From Sorex araneus (taxonomy: Eukaryota > Chordata > Mammalia > Eulipotyphla > Soricidae), in the NCBI RefSeq assembly GCF_027595985.1, contig NC_073312.1, positions 14,046,137 through 14,110,136 of the forward strand: a stretch of DNA of 64,000 bases, written 5' to 3'. This document shows positions 1-13,110 of this stretch, one piece after another. A program made the translations under genes and the position numbers. The notes beneath the pieces are model-generated. The model was not told where the DNA came from. It ran no database searches and saw nothing but the letters and a program-made list of their open reading frames with translations. How positions within the stretch are numbered: position 1 is the stretch's first letter; each line of letters begins with the position of its first letter.

Positions 1-970
1 ACCCACAATCTTCAAAGAGCCCGCCGCCTTGAAACCAGTACAAAGATACTCTGGAGCCCCTAGGTAAAGTGAGAAGTCATTCTCTTACCCGGGGTGGGGA
101 ATAATTCACCAGGTCCACCAAGAAAGAAAGTCGGCCTCAAAGTCTCATGGGGACATGCAGGTGTGCAATGACAAAGCTACAAAAGAATGGCTGATGCCCA
201 CTGGGGGACCAGGAGCTCACGCACGTTTTGTGTGAGTTACGACGGCCGTCCATCCCTGCGTCATCAATGACCCAACCAAGACACCCACTTCCGAGAAGGC
301 CCAAGAGCCAGAGCCACACCACAAGGCTTCAAAAATCCTCCCTTGAAAGAGTTAAACCAGAACTCACTCGAGAAGTTCAGTCCCATTAGTTACACCATGA
401 GGTACTTGCATCCTGGCCAGGCCAGGCAGACAGACGAAAATCCTATTAGTCTGCTCCCCTCCACTACTGCATTCTCTTGGCTCCTGTTCAGCTCCGAGTC
501 TATATTAGTCTGTGATTTGTTTAGCCTTTGGATTAAAGAGAATGGAGGTACTACATGAGCAGGAAACAGGGCACTCATCAGAAGCTGGGACCTGTCACCC
601 GTCCCCTCCAGCACTTTTAATGCCATATGTCAACAGGTCCAAGAGAATCAATGTTTCAGAACAATCAGAAGTGATACTTTTAGCACCACAGTAACATAAT
701 TTCCATCCACCTGGCCGTCACTCAGCCATTTTTCCCACCCCCTTCCTTGACTCTTGCCATTTACGTTGTATCACTGCGTTGAACTCCGAATTTAAGACCC
801 GCCCTGAGCCCCTGGAAAAAAAGCAGAAGCCAAGACGGGCAGGTGGGGGCTCTCGTGTCCACTCGAGAAACTGAACCCAAACACACGGGCTTCAAGTACT
901 TTCCATGACTTTTAAGTCATTCTTGCACCCAGTCTGCGACCCATGTCTTTGTGTCCCACCTCCCAGGATG

Positions 971-1110
971 AATCACCCACCGCCATCACCGTCATTACTG
1001 CCATCCTCATCACCATCCTGCCCATCCCTGCCACCACCACCAGCACCACCATCACCATCATCATCCTCGCCACCACCACCACCATCATCATCATCCTCAC
1101 CATCATCATC
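971..1110 (+). repeat. imperfect (CAC/ATC)n trinucleotide tract
   Basis: About 140 bp of mixed CAC, ATC and CTC triplets in intron 3. Open frames across it are low-complexity artefacts. Confidence 0.9.
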
Positions 1111-2536
1111 TAATTTGGGAGAAGGAAGGAGGCAGAGAATAAAAGACACAAGAGACCTACGTCTTGACAATTAGAGCTTCGGGATCTCTTGCATTTCCTA
1201 CCTGAACAGCAATCTGGTGTTCAATCGTTTTGTACGCAGAGTAATGCGTGCTCCCGGACTGAAAATGGAGCTGTAGAAAGAAACCAAATCAAAGCGTTCT
1301 GCTTATGTCACAAACTACAAGACAACATCTTAAGCAGTTTATGAATAGCAGACCAACCTCCCTAGATTGAATTGCAGCCTTGGCATTCAATCAAGACCTG
1401 TGTATTTTTATTTGTTGCTATGGATAAGATGACCATCCTAATCTAAGGTAAAGTTTTCTGGTGGTGTGTTCTTAAAGCGCCTATTCAATAAGCCAAAGGG
1501 GGGGGAGGGGGAGGGGACCAGGAGCGAGAATCAATGACATGAAAAGGAAAGACGGATGCCCATTAAGACATAAAGGAAGCCAGTGTGCAGAGCAGGACGC
1601 TGCAAAAAAAAAAAAAAAAAATTTAACTGTGTGTGCTGCAAAAAAAAGCCATGAAGATTGCGACATGGAGGCAAGAGGAGAGTGAGAGGGTGGGCTGGGG
1701 GAGGCGGCAACAGGTCCAAACCCCCTCCCCACTTGTAAAACCTGGGCTCTTGCTCCCAAACACAGATCTATTTGAGGGGGTGGGGGGGAAACAAATGTGT
1801 CAGGCAGAATTCAGGGGCCACCCCCCCCCCCGCCTTTCCTTTCTACATTCCTTGGAGATGACTAAGCTGTCTCGGGCCATGTCTTGTGGCCAGCTCTCTA
1901 GGAATCCGCCTTCCCCGGCACAGCCGCCGCCACTGTCCAAGAGACACCCAGTGTCCTAAGGACCACCTGATGGGGGCCCCTGGCAGGAATGTCCGCTCAG
2001 CCCCTGCACACACGCCCCACCCAAGGAGGGGGACAGAATCCCGAGATGCCTCACGGAATTCGACTTTTCCCCAATGCTACCTGCCAATCTCGGGATCCCC
2101 CGCCAGCTGGGGAAAGAAGCGCCATCTGCCCGTTTATTTTATCAACAACGCAGTCCTCACAAAAGGGTCTAACGGTATCTGCACATGCATTTAACTTTGC
2201 CATAGACAAACAAGAGTTCTAGAACAGGGTGGCCTGGAGAAATCCTTGCCCATCCCCCTGGAAGCAAGAGGCAAGTCGGCTGCCTTTCCAAACACAGAGC
2301 TGTTATTCTAACGACCTAGTGCCATCATTACCGTAAGACCCCTCTTGCCAGATCACTTCTGTATTGCTCGAACGCAGCGCGCCCTGGCCTGCAAGCCAGG
2401 TTTAGGGCTAATTATGCTGTTTCTTCTCCTGGTAAGAAATACCCAGTCCACACAGGTTTCCAAAAAGGAAAGAAAAGGGGTGGGGGAGCAGGGGAAACTC
2501 GCATGAGAACTTTGCAACTCAAAATAAATACAAATG

Positions 2537-2716
2537 GGGGGCTGGAGAGATAGCACAGCGGGTAGGGCGTTTGCCTTGTATGCGGCCGACCCGGGTTCGA
2601 TTCCCAGCATCCCATATGGTCCCCTGAGCACCGACAGGAGTAATTCCTGAGTGCAGAGCCAGGAGTAACCCCTGTGCATCGCCAGGTGTGACCAAAAAAG
2701 AAAAAATAAATAAATA
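2537..2716 (+). repeat. young shrew-type tRNA-SINE, the only one seen in intron 3
   Basis: Starts GGCTGGAGAGATAGCACAG, has the B-box-like GGTTCGATTCC and ends in an A/T-rich tail (AAAT)n. The flanks 2521-2536 and 2717-2730 are similar A-rich sequences ending AAATG, a probable target-site duplication. Confidence 0.9.
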
Positions 2717-3706
2717 AATAAATAAAAATGGCAGTCATCCAAGTTTTGGTCAAGAATCTAAGGCCATATTGCTCATGGGACAGGCTCTATGTTATCCAAC
2801 TTAGGATACACAGAGGGCCCTTGATCAGTCCGAAAAAATAACATGGCTCAGGCTTCTTGCTTGCCCCAAAACATAGTAATGGAAGCTAGAAGGCCCAATA
2901 ACGGAGGGCAAACTACAAAAGCATACCTACTGCTATACCTGGCAGAGCAGGGTGGCACACGGAACAATTAGAGGCGCACCACGCCCCACCCCCACCCACC
3001 CCGGTGACAGCACCCCTCCCAGAAGCAGCTGATGGAAAGCAAACTGAGAAAACAATGAATTTGCACCCCTGGCCTTCTTGAGAACATTATCCCCGGGGCC
3101 AGGGAAGATTACGCTAATGAGCGCAACAACGCTCTATCACCTTAGGACAACTTCGGGGCCAGGGACAGGTTTCTCCTGGAGTCTGGAATTCTTGGCCTAG
3201 GCGTAGCTCTCCTCTGAGAAGGGGTGAGGGGCGGGGGAGTTTCCTCTTCCTGGAAAAGGCACCCGTACCACCCCCCCCCCAGGCTATGGGTTTTATTCCC
3301 TTCTCCGAAGTCTGGGCTTTATGGAAGGGGGGAGATCCAAGGGTCTCTGGCCACAGAGCCCGCCAGGGCCCTGCGAGGCCTGCGAGGGAGCCACAGGAAC
3401 CTCTTCCTATCTGTTCAAGACGCCTGATAACTAGCCCACGGCACTGGGGGGGGGGGGGGAAGGGGGAGCCCTATCATCACAGCCTCCGGAATAAATTAAT
3501 GAAGCTGTGGCTAATCCAAATTCAATTTTCACTTGTCTGGGTCCAGGTCTTAGTCCAAGCCTCCATCACCACCCGAACGCCAAACCCAGAAAGAGGCACC
3601 CTTCATCCCGGCAATGAAATGGGGGTGGGGGGTTGCAGAAGAAGCTGGAGGGCAAAGATCATGTCCCCTTCCTCTTCTCCTCTTTCTCTCCCCTCTCTCT
3701 CTCCCT

Positions 3707-3710
<4 letters not shown>

Positions 3711-3755
<45 letters not shown>
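3711..3755 (+). repeat. (CT)n microsatellite
   Basis: About 22 uninterrupted CT units inside a longer pyrimidine-rich stretch. Confidence 0.95.
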
Positions 3756-3757
<2 letters not shown>

Positions 3758-5168
3758 CCCCCGCTCTCTCTCCGTCTCCCATACACAGCCCACCCTAAGG
3801 CCCCAGAAGGCCCCCACCTAGGATGCAGCCCCACAGAGCCCCCAGCACCCCCCTCTAAACACCCAGACACACTCCCGGCCGACTCTCATTCCCAGCCAGG
3901 GACCGCTGGACTCCGCATGTTTCCAGCCAGACTTGCCCCAGCGCCGACCGTGAAGGCTGACAATGTGCCCGTTTCTCCTCGGGGCTTCCACCCCCTCTTT
4001 TCCCAAATACTCTTTTCTAAAACACACACTTTCACTGCTCTTTCCTTCCCGAGGAAACACAAAGCTGCCTTGTCCGGTTCGCGTCTAGCTTTTTAAGACA
4101 GAGATAAAACACCAGGGCCCAGGAAAGGCTCGGCCTTCGAAGCTGGAACAATCCTTTATTTCTCTCGGGGGGGGGGGGGGGCGCGAAGGAAGAAGAGGTC
4201 TGAGAGGGAGGGAAGGCCCTTCGCTTGAGGGAAGCCGAGGGGGCAGGATCCAGGGCCAGCTGCTGTTCAAGGCCTGCATGAGTGGGGGCCCCAGGCTCCC
4301 TCACACCGGCGGACACCCTGCTCCTGGTCACCGGTCACCAGTGGCTGCTGGCCCCTGGGCGGGCAAAGCACCTTCCTTCCTGAGGACCGTGTGTTCCGTT
4401 AAGTGTCTGGCACAGGGATCAAGAGAGAACTCCAGGGACTTTTCCATTCATTCCTTCCCATCCCACCCACTTGTTTGCAGGGGCGACGCAGCCTCCCCAG
4501 GCCGGGGGAGAGAGGAGGCTGCCCTCGGCACCCGTGTCCAGCAACGGGCCCAAAACCTGATGTCTCAGGCAGAAGATGGCCCTGAGTCCCGGAGAACAGA
4601 AGCCAAACTGCTTCTGCGACCACAGAAGTCTCACCCTCAAAGGCCACAAGAATACTAGAAAGCCTGGGTCGGTCTTTTCACGGTCTTTTCAGCGGACGTG
4701 TCATGCAACGAGGCGGATTTCTGTATTCCTGTTCATTCACCCAGTTGAGGGGGGGGGCAAAGAACGGGCCTTATTTTAAGTTGCAGAAATCACTGCTGCT
4801 TTCCCTTTCATTGAAAAAAAAATTCACATCAATCCCCTAAGGGGAATGGGGAGGTGGGGTAGGTGGGGGAGGGACAACCTTGAGGTCACTTCCCTCTCCT
4901 AGGGGCTCGCCAAACACCACCTCAAGTTTCATTTCCACTCTATTAGCTTACAAGGCAGAAAGCTTTTTCCTAGGATATCAAGTGTTCTGGAGTCAGACGC
5001 AGCAAGAAATACATTCCTGGCCCAAACTTAGGGTCCTGCCTGCCCTTCTAAACAAGTGTAACGGTGTCTCACTTGCTAGGACACTGGCAGTGGCTAATGG
5101 GAAACATGAGGCCACACCCTCCCTGCAGAAAAAAACGAAATACCAGACTCGTGATACTGCCCCTCCCC

Positions 5169-5169
5169 A

Positions 5170-5246
<77 letters not shown>
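5169..5246 (+). repeat. (CA)n microsatellite
   Basis: About 39 uninterrupted CA units in intron 3. Confidence 0.95.
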
Positions 5247-5247
<1 letters not shown>

Positions 5248-5989
5248 CTCAGCCAAAGCAGCCCCTCTGCACTCCCCCCGCCTCCTCCAGAAATGCTGCC
5301 ATGACAAAAGTCTTGCCTTGAGACAGGAACAGGCTCCCCTCCTGTCTCCGTATTCCATCAAATGTCTATTTACCCTCATTAATTTTTTCTTTTCTTCTCC
5401 TCAACCTGAAACCATCAGCTATGAGTCAGAGAAGGATCATTAACTTTTACAGCTTCCATACACATCCACCTACTCACAGCGCTGCCACGGGAAAGAAGTT
5501 TTGACTTGCAGCACTGAGACAAAAATCCTCTAGTAAGAGAAAAAAAAGAGGGGGGCAAAATTCCCTTCAAGAAAGTCCTGGGAAATGCTTGGGAGGGGGG
5601 GGGCGCTAGTTCTCTGCTCCACCCACTGTTGTATTTTTTTTTTCCCCCACCATGCGCTGCAATCTTTTTGGGAAAATAAAAAAGAAGAGTTTAGATTGAA
5701 CTTGGTGCTGGCAATAAGCAGTTCTGGGTGGATTTTGGGAGGACAAAATAGATGACTTCCTTTAAACATCAAAATATAACTAAAGATCTTAAAGTGCGGG
5801 GTGGGGGGGGGCGGGCGTAGGGGTGAAGGGGAGAGAGTCCATGCACAGGGAGGGCTAAAGCTTACTGTCCTGTTCCCGCAAAGAAACCTACTTCTGGCAG
5901 CTGAAGCCAGTGGGCTAAAGTGCTGAGACATGTTCCTCACACCGCATTTTTCATTAAAAGTTGCTACACTAACACTCTCAAAATGATCT

Positions 5990-6560
5990 CCATCGCTACT
6001 CCACTTAGCAGTCACAGCGCTCAACTCATAACGAATTAATTTGCATTAATGTGGGTTTCATGCGTCTTTCCCTGGGTATGCCACTGTGATTCAGGCTTAA
6101 TAAAACTGACAGGACGATAACACAGTGCCTTTTAGTTCACTTTCCAAAACAAACCCACCCACCCCACAGACCCACACCAACCCTCTCCCACTTTTTTCTT
6201 AGGCATTTTGCTAATATATTTAATACATCATAATTGGCCCCGCACGCAGGAACCTAGTTATCTTCTCAGTAAATATTTATGGCATCACTCTTTCCCATTC
6301 ATTCTGCCTTTTCTTAGGGAATCTCCCTGTAGCCGCCATCTGCAATTCATTGACTTTACAATTTACCACATGTTGGGATGGGAGAGGTCTTAGCTCCATT
6401 TGAATCACTACACAAATATGCAAGTGATTTATCGGTTTCAAGCTGAAGTCTGCAAGAGAAGGCCTCCACTTTTCCTGAACATTACTTCTTCTGGCAGACC
6501 ATGAACAATTACAGTTCGTACTAATTAAGCTCTGTAAATGTGCTGTGCCCTGCTAATGCC
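5990..6560. promoter_or_regulatory. candidate conserved non-coding element, intron 3
   Basis: AT-rich single-copy block with no repeat character and many homeodomain-type cores (TAATTTGCATTAAT near 6037, CTAATTAAGC near 6521). It lies among GC-rich, homopolymer-rich intron sequence. Conservation is inferred from composition only. Confidence 0.35.
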
Positions 6561-7028
6561 TACCAGGCCTCAAATTTATTTTCATGATGCCAAACTTTCG
6601 CGAGCCCGGTTTAACTCCTTGGGCGCTGCTGACATGCTTTTTTTCCCCCAGCCCCCACCCCCCCACCCCCCGGGCCCATTTTTCCCGCGCAGGCCAAACT
6701 GTCTGAGGCGACTTCACAACCGAAAAAGATTCCAATAAGGACAGGCTGAATTACCAGCCCGAAATCAGATGTGCCTAAGGAAGAAAAACCTATCCTGGGA
6801 GAAGCCAAGAACACCGGGGCTGATAACCCGTTCAAAGATCCCTCAGCCCCATCTTTGTAATGAGCTGTTAAGGGATTCATATCTGTCCCTGAGGGCTAGT
6901 AAGTTTCTGCATTCCATTGATCGGGAAAATAAAACCTTTCAGGCTCGGTCTTTAAGTTTGGGCTGGAAGGAGGGAAAGATGTGGTCAGAATGGACAGACC
7001 CCTGGCCCGGCACCCCACAAAAAAAAAA

Positions 7029-7128
7029 TATATATATATATATACATATATATATACATATATATATATATATCCAGTTGCTGACACCCCCGTGGAAATC
7101 TATTCCTCCGAGAAAAGTGATCGGTTTG

Positions 7129-7178
<50 letters not shown>
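7029..7178 (+). repeat. (TA)n followed by (CA)n
   Basis: An interrupted TA/CATA tract at 7029-7073 and about 24 CA units at 7131-7178, separated by 57 bp of unique sequence. Confidence 0.95.
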
Positions 7179-7180
<2 letters not shown>

Positions 7181-8109
7181 CACACACAAAACACATAGCC
7201 CCCTTTTTGCAAAATAATTTCCCCTGGGCAGGCAACTGTCTTTCGCTGTCTCATCGAGGACCACAAATGCACCCCCCCCCCGATTTTTCCCAGGGCAGCT
7301 CCGAGGAAACCTATCTGTTGGGGAACAGAGTGCCTGCCGTGGTGAGCAACGGAAATCTATTTTCCCTGAGCAGAAAAGGGACTACTAGTCCTCAGAGGAA
7401 ACTTCCCAAGACACGACCCTTAAAACCCAGATTTTTGTCCTAGCTCCTTATACTTTAAGGGGGAAAAAATATATCTTTCTAATTAGCCAGGAATCTCTTC
7501 TGCCTCCCCTGTCTGTCTCCTTTTCTGGAGTGCCCTTCCTCCTACCGGAGCACTTTTCCCAAATGAGTGGCCTTTCCCCTCCGCTGCCTGTCTTGCTCTC
7601 TTCTATTAAATTCCTGTAATCAGCTCTCCACACTGCACCCTGCCTTTTTTTCTTTTTTTTTCTTTTTCTTTAAGCCTTGACATCAACTGGTGCCCTGTGC
7701 CATGCCCGTCTGTCCTGCCAGCTCGGGGACATCACGGAAATGAAAGAGCAGCCTCTCTCCCGCCAGGCTGCTCGAAACATCCCGAGATTATGCACAGTCA
7801 CAAGCAAGCAAGAGACTGGCCTCCCCACCCCCCCAAAAAAAAGAGGGTGAAAGAAGTAAAACTGGTGGAAAAGAGGCAAAGACACAAACACCCACGGAGA
7901 GCAACTTTGCCCTTGAAAAACAGGCACTTGGGCAAAAGCCTGGCTGAATTTCCATCCCTGGGAGAGCTCCACAAACGTGTACAACAATAGCCTACAGGGG
8001 AAGTACAAGTCAGCTGCCAGGGGGTGGGGGGGTGAGACTGGAGAGGTGGGGGACAGAGGAGAGGGGAGGGCAGCATGGGCCAAGTGCCGGCCCCTGGCCC
8101 CACCCCCAT

Positions 8110-8370
8110 CCCCTTGCTTATAATTAGTGCGAGAAATCTGAGCTACTGCCAATGTCTGCGGACCTTGAATATTATAAGGCCAACGTGGCGTCAAATATCT
8201 TAACATTCATAAGTGTTATGGGCTGTAAATAAAGCCGGGGGATTTATGACCGGGGGCACTTGCCAGCAAAGGACGGGGCACACTGCTCTCAGCAGACCTA
8301 TTGAGGTGTGAGTTTGCCTCGGGTTGTAAAATTAACCATTTCCTTCACAAATGTGCTCCATTATAAGTCC
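8110..8370. promoter_or_regulatory. candidate conserved non-coding element, intron 3
   Basis: Single-copy block containing TATAATTAG, GGCGTCAAATATC, TGTAAATAAAG and TATTATAAGG motifs, typical of developmental non-coding elements. Inferred from texture and absence of repeats. Confidence 0.3.
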
Positions 8371-8462
8371 GAGTTTAAGATTCACTTAAGTGGGGGGAGG
8401 GGGGTGTACGGGAACTGGCAACAGCCATTCCCAGAAGCAAACTGAGAGGCCCACACACCCCC

Positions 8463-8463
<1 letters not shown>

Positions 8464-8509
<46 letters not shown>

Positions 8510-8695
8510 GAAATCAAGGCCTGAAGAATTTGACTTCCCCCCCCAACCCCCCCCATTCAAAACTTCAGAAACATGTCACCTCCAAGCAGTTACAAATGCG
8601 GTTAAAAGATATTATCTCATTCCACTTACCAAAGACTAAAAAGCTTACACCTACTTCCTTGGAAAGTGCTTATTTATTTGGCAACTCCACAGTTT

Positions 8696-8739
<44 letters not shown>
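8464..8739 (+). repeat. two (CA)n microsatellites
   Basis: CA tracts at 8464-8506 and 8699-8739, each about 21 units, separated by 190 bp of single-copy sequence. Confidence 0.95.
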
Positions 8740-8741
<2 letters not shown>

Positions 8742-9619
8742 GGAGTAAATCACTCCAAGCCTGAGCCTCCTTCCCCTCCCCCTATATAATGTCATCTACT
8801 TCCTGTGCCGGAGAGAGCATTTGCTAAATCCAGGTTGTCTCATACTTAACTGCCAATAAACCAACTTCCACATAACTTCCAGACAGCTGAGGAAAAGGTC
8901 CTCGGAGTTTTAGTCATGGTCCAGAAACACGCGTCCTCACAAAAGTTTGCAGCTGTCCTTTCTCTATACTGCATTTTTAATGGGATTCGGGGGCCCCTAT
9001 CGTGAAACATCTGACAAAATATAAAATCCACTTGGATCCCTTCGCGTTGACCCACTGTGCGCGGCTATGAGGAAAGCTGCACCAGACCTCACCACTGAGC
9101 CGGGGGAAGCACTTTCTGCATGCACACAGGCACCTGGGGAGGGGTTGGGGGTGGGGGGGGGGAGGCAGCATTCAAACCCTGCAAAGACCTCCACGGTCCT
9201 CTCTTTAAGAGCACCGCTGCTGGTGCAACGCCTAAAACTCGGGTTGGCTGAAGCCAAGACTGCTTCACTGGCACGCTGAACTGCGCTGCTCACAGAACAG
9301 CATTCTGGACCTGCCAGCTCCCCGGAAACCTTCCTGTAACTTTTTCACAGCTTGCTAAGAACCAGAAAGCGGACCAGCTTCCAGCGGTGACTCTACATGA
9401 AATCCATATCCGTCAAATTAAAAATCAAGGTGGAAAACGCCGAGCAAGAACCGGGATTGTTTTCCTCCCCAGCCTTTCCCCAATCAAACAGGGGGCATCC
9501 GCCAAACAGGGCCCTGCAGCAGCCAAAAGTTTCCCCAAACACTTCTTAGGCTCCCAACCCGCCCCCTGCCATTGTGTCTGGGGTTTCAGCGAGCTTTCAT
9601 TTCAACCAACTGCAAAGCG

Positions 9620-9960
9620 CTAGCATATTAAATTTATAATCATTAAAATATGACTTATTGGGTGAATGTTGAGCCCATAATCCATACTGCAGACATTAAA
9701 CCTCAACCTATAAAGATTAGCACGGCATTAATGCAGTTGCCCTGAGATTGAAATCTAAACATGTTCGCCATAAATATTTCTGAAGGAGATGAAAAACAAT
9801 TAGCATAAATACCAAAGAAGGGCAAGAACACCTGTTCTTTTTCAGGGCGATAAGCATTTTATTGTTCTCTATTTAAAATGTAATGACCTGTGTAATTACA
9901 GTAATATTACATTGTTATGTAGGGGCCTGGAATGTCACACTTTGAAAAGTGTTGTCAAAA
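9620..9960. promoter_or_regulatory. strongest candidate conserved non-coding element, intron 3
   Basis: About 340 bp of AT-rich, repeat-free sequence with closely packed homeodomain, forkhead and MEF2-like cores: TTTATAATCATTAAAA near 9633, GGCATTAATGC near 9724, CATAAATATT near 9769, AACAATTAGCATAAAT near 9795, TGTAATTACAGTAATATTAC near 9890. It lies about 3.7 kb downstream of exon 3. Enhancer function is inferred. Confidence 0.45.
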
Positions 9961-10419
9961 CAATCAGGGCTAAAGTGGGGAGGGGGCGGAGGAGAGGACC
10001 AGGGGAGGACCACCATTAACCCTTCACACTCCGCGCTCTCCAGCTTTTGTATTAAGGAAGGATTATGTTGTTTGAATGAGGAGAAAACATCCCATTTTCA
10101 CGAGCCAGAAAGACAAGTTGTTGCCCGGCTACGTAAAAGCCCAGTGAACAGGCCGCTCTGGGTTTCCTTGAAATGCTCGGTTCCAAGTTGAAAAATGAAT
10201 TCAAGCTGCTGCTTATTTATTTGTTCAAACTAGTAGCAAATAGCTCGGTTTAAAAAAAAAAAAATGACTTTGGAAAACGGAAGATTTCGAGTTCGAAAAA
10301 CCAACTCCCGAAAGAGAAATTTCACGACTAACTGGAATGGTCACCACCTTATACCTATTTCTCCTGTTTGGCGGAGGGGAAAAAACAGCAATGGACACTG
10401 ACTTTTTCCTACCACCTTC

Positions 10420-10640
10420 CAGATGGGAAAAGTATTCTTATCTTTAGTATACAAATGCTCCCTCCATTGTAATATGTGTGCTCCTTCCCTGCCCAGATAT
10501 TCTCTTAATGCACCTTTGTATTTGAATCTGCCTGGTTAAAAAAGCCATCCCTAGGACTGTATCAAAGGCGAAATTAACGATATCTTCAGTGTATCAGACA
10601 CGCAGACATCTTGGTCATTTTAAAACTATTACTCTATCAA
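10420..10640. promoter_or_regulatory. candidate intronic element with a TCF/LEF core
   Basis: Repeat-free block containing ATCAAAGG at 10561-10568, a full match to the TCF/LEF core, next to AT-rich motifs such as AAATTAACGATATC. A possible feedback site for TCF7L2 or LEF1; inferred. Confidence 0.35.
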
Positions 10641-13080
10641 TCTTCACAGCGTCTCCAGCAATGAAAGCATTATTCTTGGGAGAATGACATTATTCACCAT
10701 CAGCCGCCTGAATGACACTACATTCTTAAGGAGAAGAGCGGAAAGCGGGGTTCCAAAGAGTTGGCTTTCTAAAGGATGCAGCTGCTTACAGGTACCTTCA
10801 AGTAACAGACAATGTTTCCCACCAACAAGGAGGGCTGGGAAAAGAATAAATAAAGAGACCTCTGCCTGCCCCCCCCCCCCCAAAAAACACACTGCAGCAC
10901 TGAGAATTTCGGATGAGCATAAAAAGCCCGCTCTCTTGCCTATGGATTCCTCCGGCAGCTGTATCAAATCCGGAATTGCAAGCTGGCGCTGCGATCGAAA
11001 ACGTCAGGAGTGACACACAACAGCCTCCCATCCTCATTTCCACTGGTCTGTGCAGCCCAAATAAATAACTTTAATTTGGGAGCACATAATCTAAGCCAGG
11101 TAACAGGAAGGAAGCAGAGGCGGGGCACGCGAAGATGTATGTGAGTGTTTGACATGCAAATACTGAAATTGCCTACTGAGTTCAGATCTGTCTTCTCAAA
11201 CTCAATCTGATGTCACAGCACGCGGCCACCCGCTATGTCCACAATTAAAATAACTAGGAGCTAGCTATTCCTATAATGCCCACCAAGGGGACACGGAACG
11301 TCGTGGCGCCTCCCTTTTCGCACCGGGAAATCATTTATTTGCCTTTCACAGTTCCCCTGTATCTCTAATTACACCACAAACACAACTCTTCAAGTTTTAG
11401 GGGACTCTAAGATAAGCAGCCAGGGAGTCACAGCCAGGGAGTCTCGCAAAGGGCCAGCAGCCCGGCAAGCCGGCCACCGCAGCCTTTCAGATGGCTGAGT
11501 GGGTTTTTAAATAAAACCAAGGGAGGCTTCCGTGCAAGGAGGGGAGGTAAGAAATTCTCAGGGTTACTCTGCACTGTTGTTGGATCGGGCTGGCCAGGCC
11601 AACAGCCCTGAGAGCCAGTGAAACGCTCCCGGTTTAAGATTCCCACAAGCTCTCAATGGGAAAAATTTTTAATTTTTTTTTTTAAATACGAAAGAGCTGG
11701 GCTGTGCTTCTCTCCAACTGCAGCCGGGTGGCCAGGGGCTGCCCGCTGCTAGAGCCGGTAGGGCTGAGTCGCAGAGCAGAAGCCCTGGCACCCCAGCGGC
11801 AGCGGCATGGTGAGGGGTGGCAGGGGGGATAATTTTTTTTCTTTTCTGGCTATAATAAAAAAAAAAATGACCGGTCTAGCATGCCCTTGTCATTTTTTTT
11901 TTTAACCCGGGCCCAAAAAACAAGTCAAACCTGATAGTTAATATTTTAATGCTTAAAAACACTTGTAGATCTGATCGACTCCGGCCAGCAAGCCTTTGGC
12001 CATTAGCACCGCGGCTGAACACTGGGTGCATTATTTCAAATCGCTATCTCGAGTTACCCAAAGAGAAGAAACAAAACTAGTGTGTGTAAATACAGGGTGG
12101 AGGGGCGGGGAGGGGGGGGGAGAAAGTGGGGGTGGGGGGGAAAACCAAAGCAGAGAACCGGGCAGAACTGACAAGCCCGGAAACCGGGCACAAACGTCCA
12201 GAGATTCGTAATTCAGGCTTTGGCCGGGGCGAGCGCGCGGGGGGCGGGGGTTCAGGGCGAGGGCAGGGGCAGAGGCCGGTCCGGAGAGGGGATGAACCTT
12301 ATTAATGAATGTCAGGAGTGGGCGCGGGCCGCCAGCGACGAGCAACACCCCGCGCTGTCCCCGGAGCCCCGGAGTCGGCGGGACCCGGTCGAGAGAGCGG
12401 CCGCTCACCGCTCTGGAGGCCAAGGCGCCCGGGGTCTCCCTCACCCTCTGCAGCCCCTAGGGCTCCTACACCCTCGGGGGGTGGCCTGACCCCACCCCCA
12501 GGGCCCACCGAGGGTCTCCTCCGAAGCCGGCGAGCGCAGACCTCCTCGCTACAAACGCCTAGGCACCAAAACTCCCTTTTAACACACACACCCCGAGTCC
12601 GCAAAGAGGAGGCCATCCGGGCTGCACACCAACCCCAAACCCCGGCCGTGGGGGGCTCCCCGGCCCCCCGAGAGCGGGCAGCCGCAGGCCAGTGCGCCCA
12701 GAACGCAGAGCCCTCGGCGCCCGAGGCCCTGCGGGGTGACCCAAGGCAGGTGGGGGGCGGAATATAGACTCCCAGAGACCCCCCCAAGTTTGCAGACTTG
12801 GCAGCTGGGGGAGCGCGACCTTGCTGGGGGCCAGGGGGGAGGGGACCCCGAGAGCCGGCGAGGGGCAGTCGGACACTAAGCAGATCAGTGGCCAGCAGGG
12901 CCGGCCGAGGCGTCGGGGCAGGGCCCGGGGCCCCGCGCGCGCCCAACTCCGGCGCCCGGAGGAAAATCCGCAGCCCCCGGGCAGCCCGCGCGCGCCGGGC
13001 GCAGCACAGCCTCTGCCGGGCCCCGGCAGCCAAGGGGTTAAGCGGGGAAAGCCCAAGACGGCCCAGAAGAGGGAAGGAAG

Positions 13081-13110
13081 AGAGGGAGAGAGAGAGAGAG
13101 AGAGAGCGAG
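13081..13110 (+). repeat. (GA)n tract in the CpG island
   Basis: A short GA run inside intron 3 close to exon 3. Confidence 0.85.
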
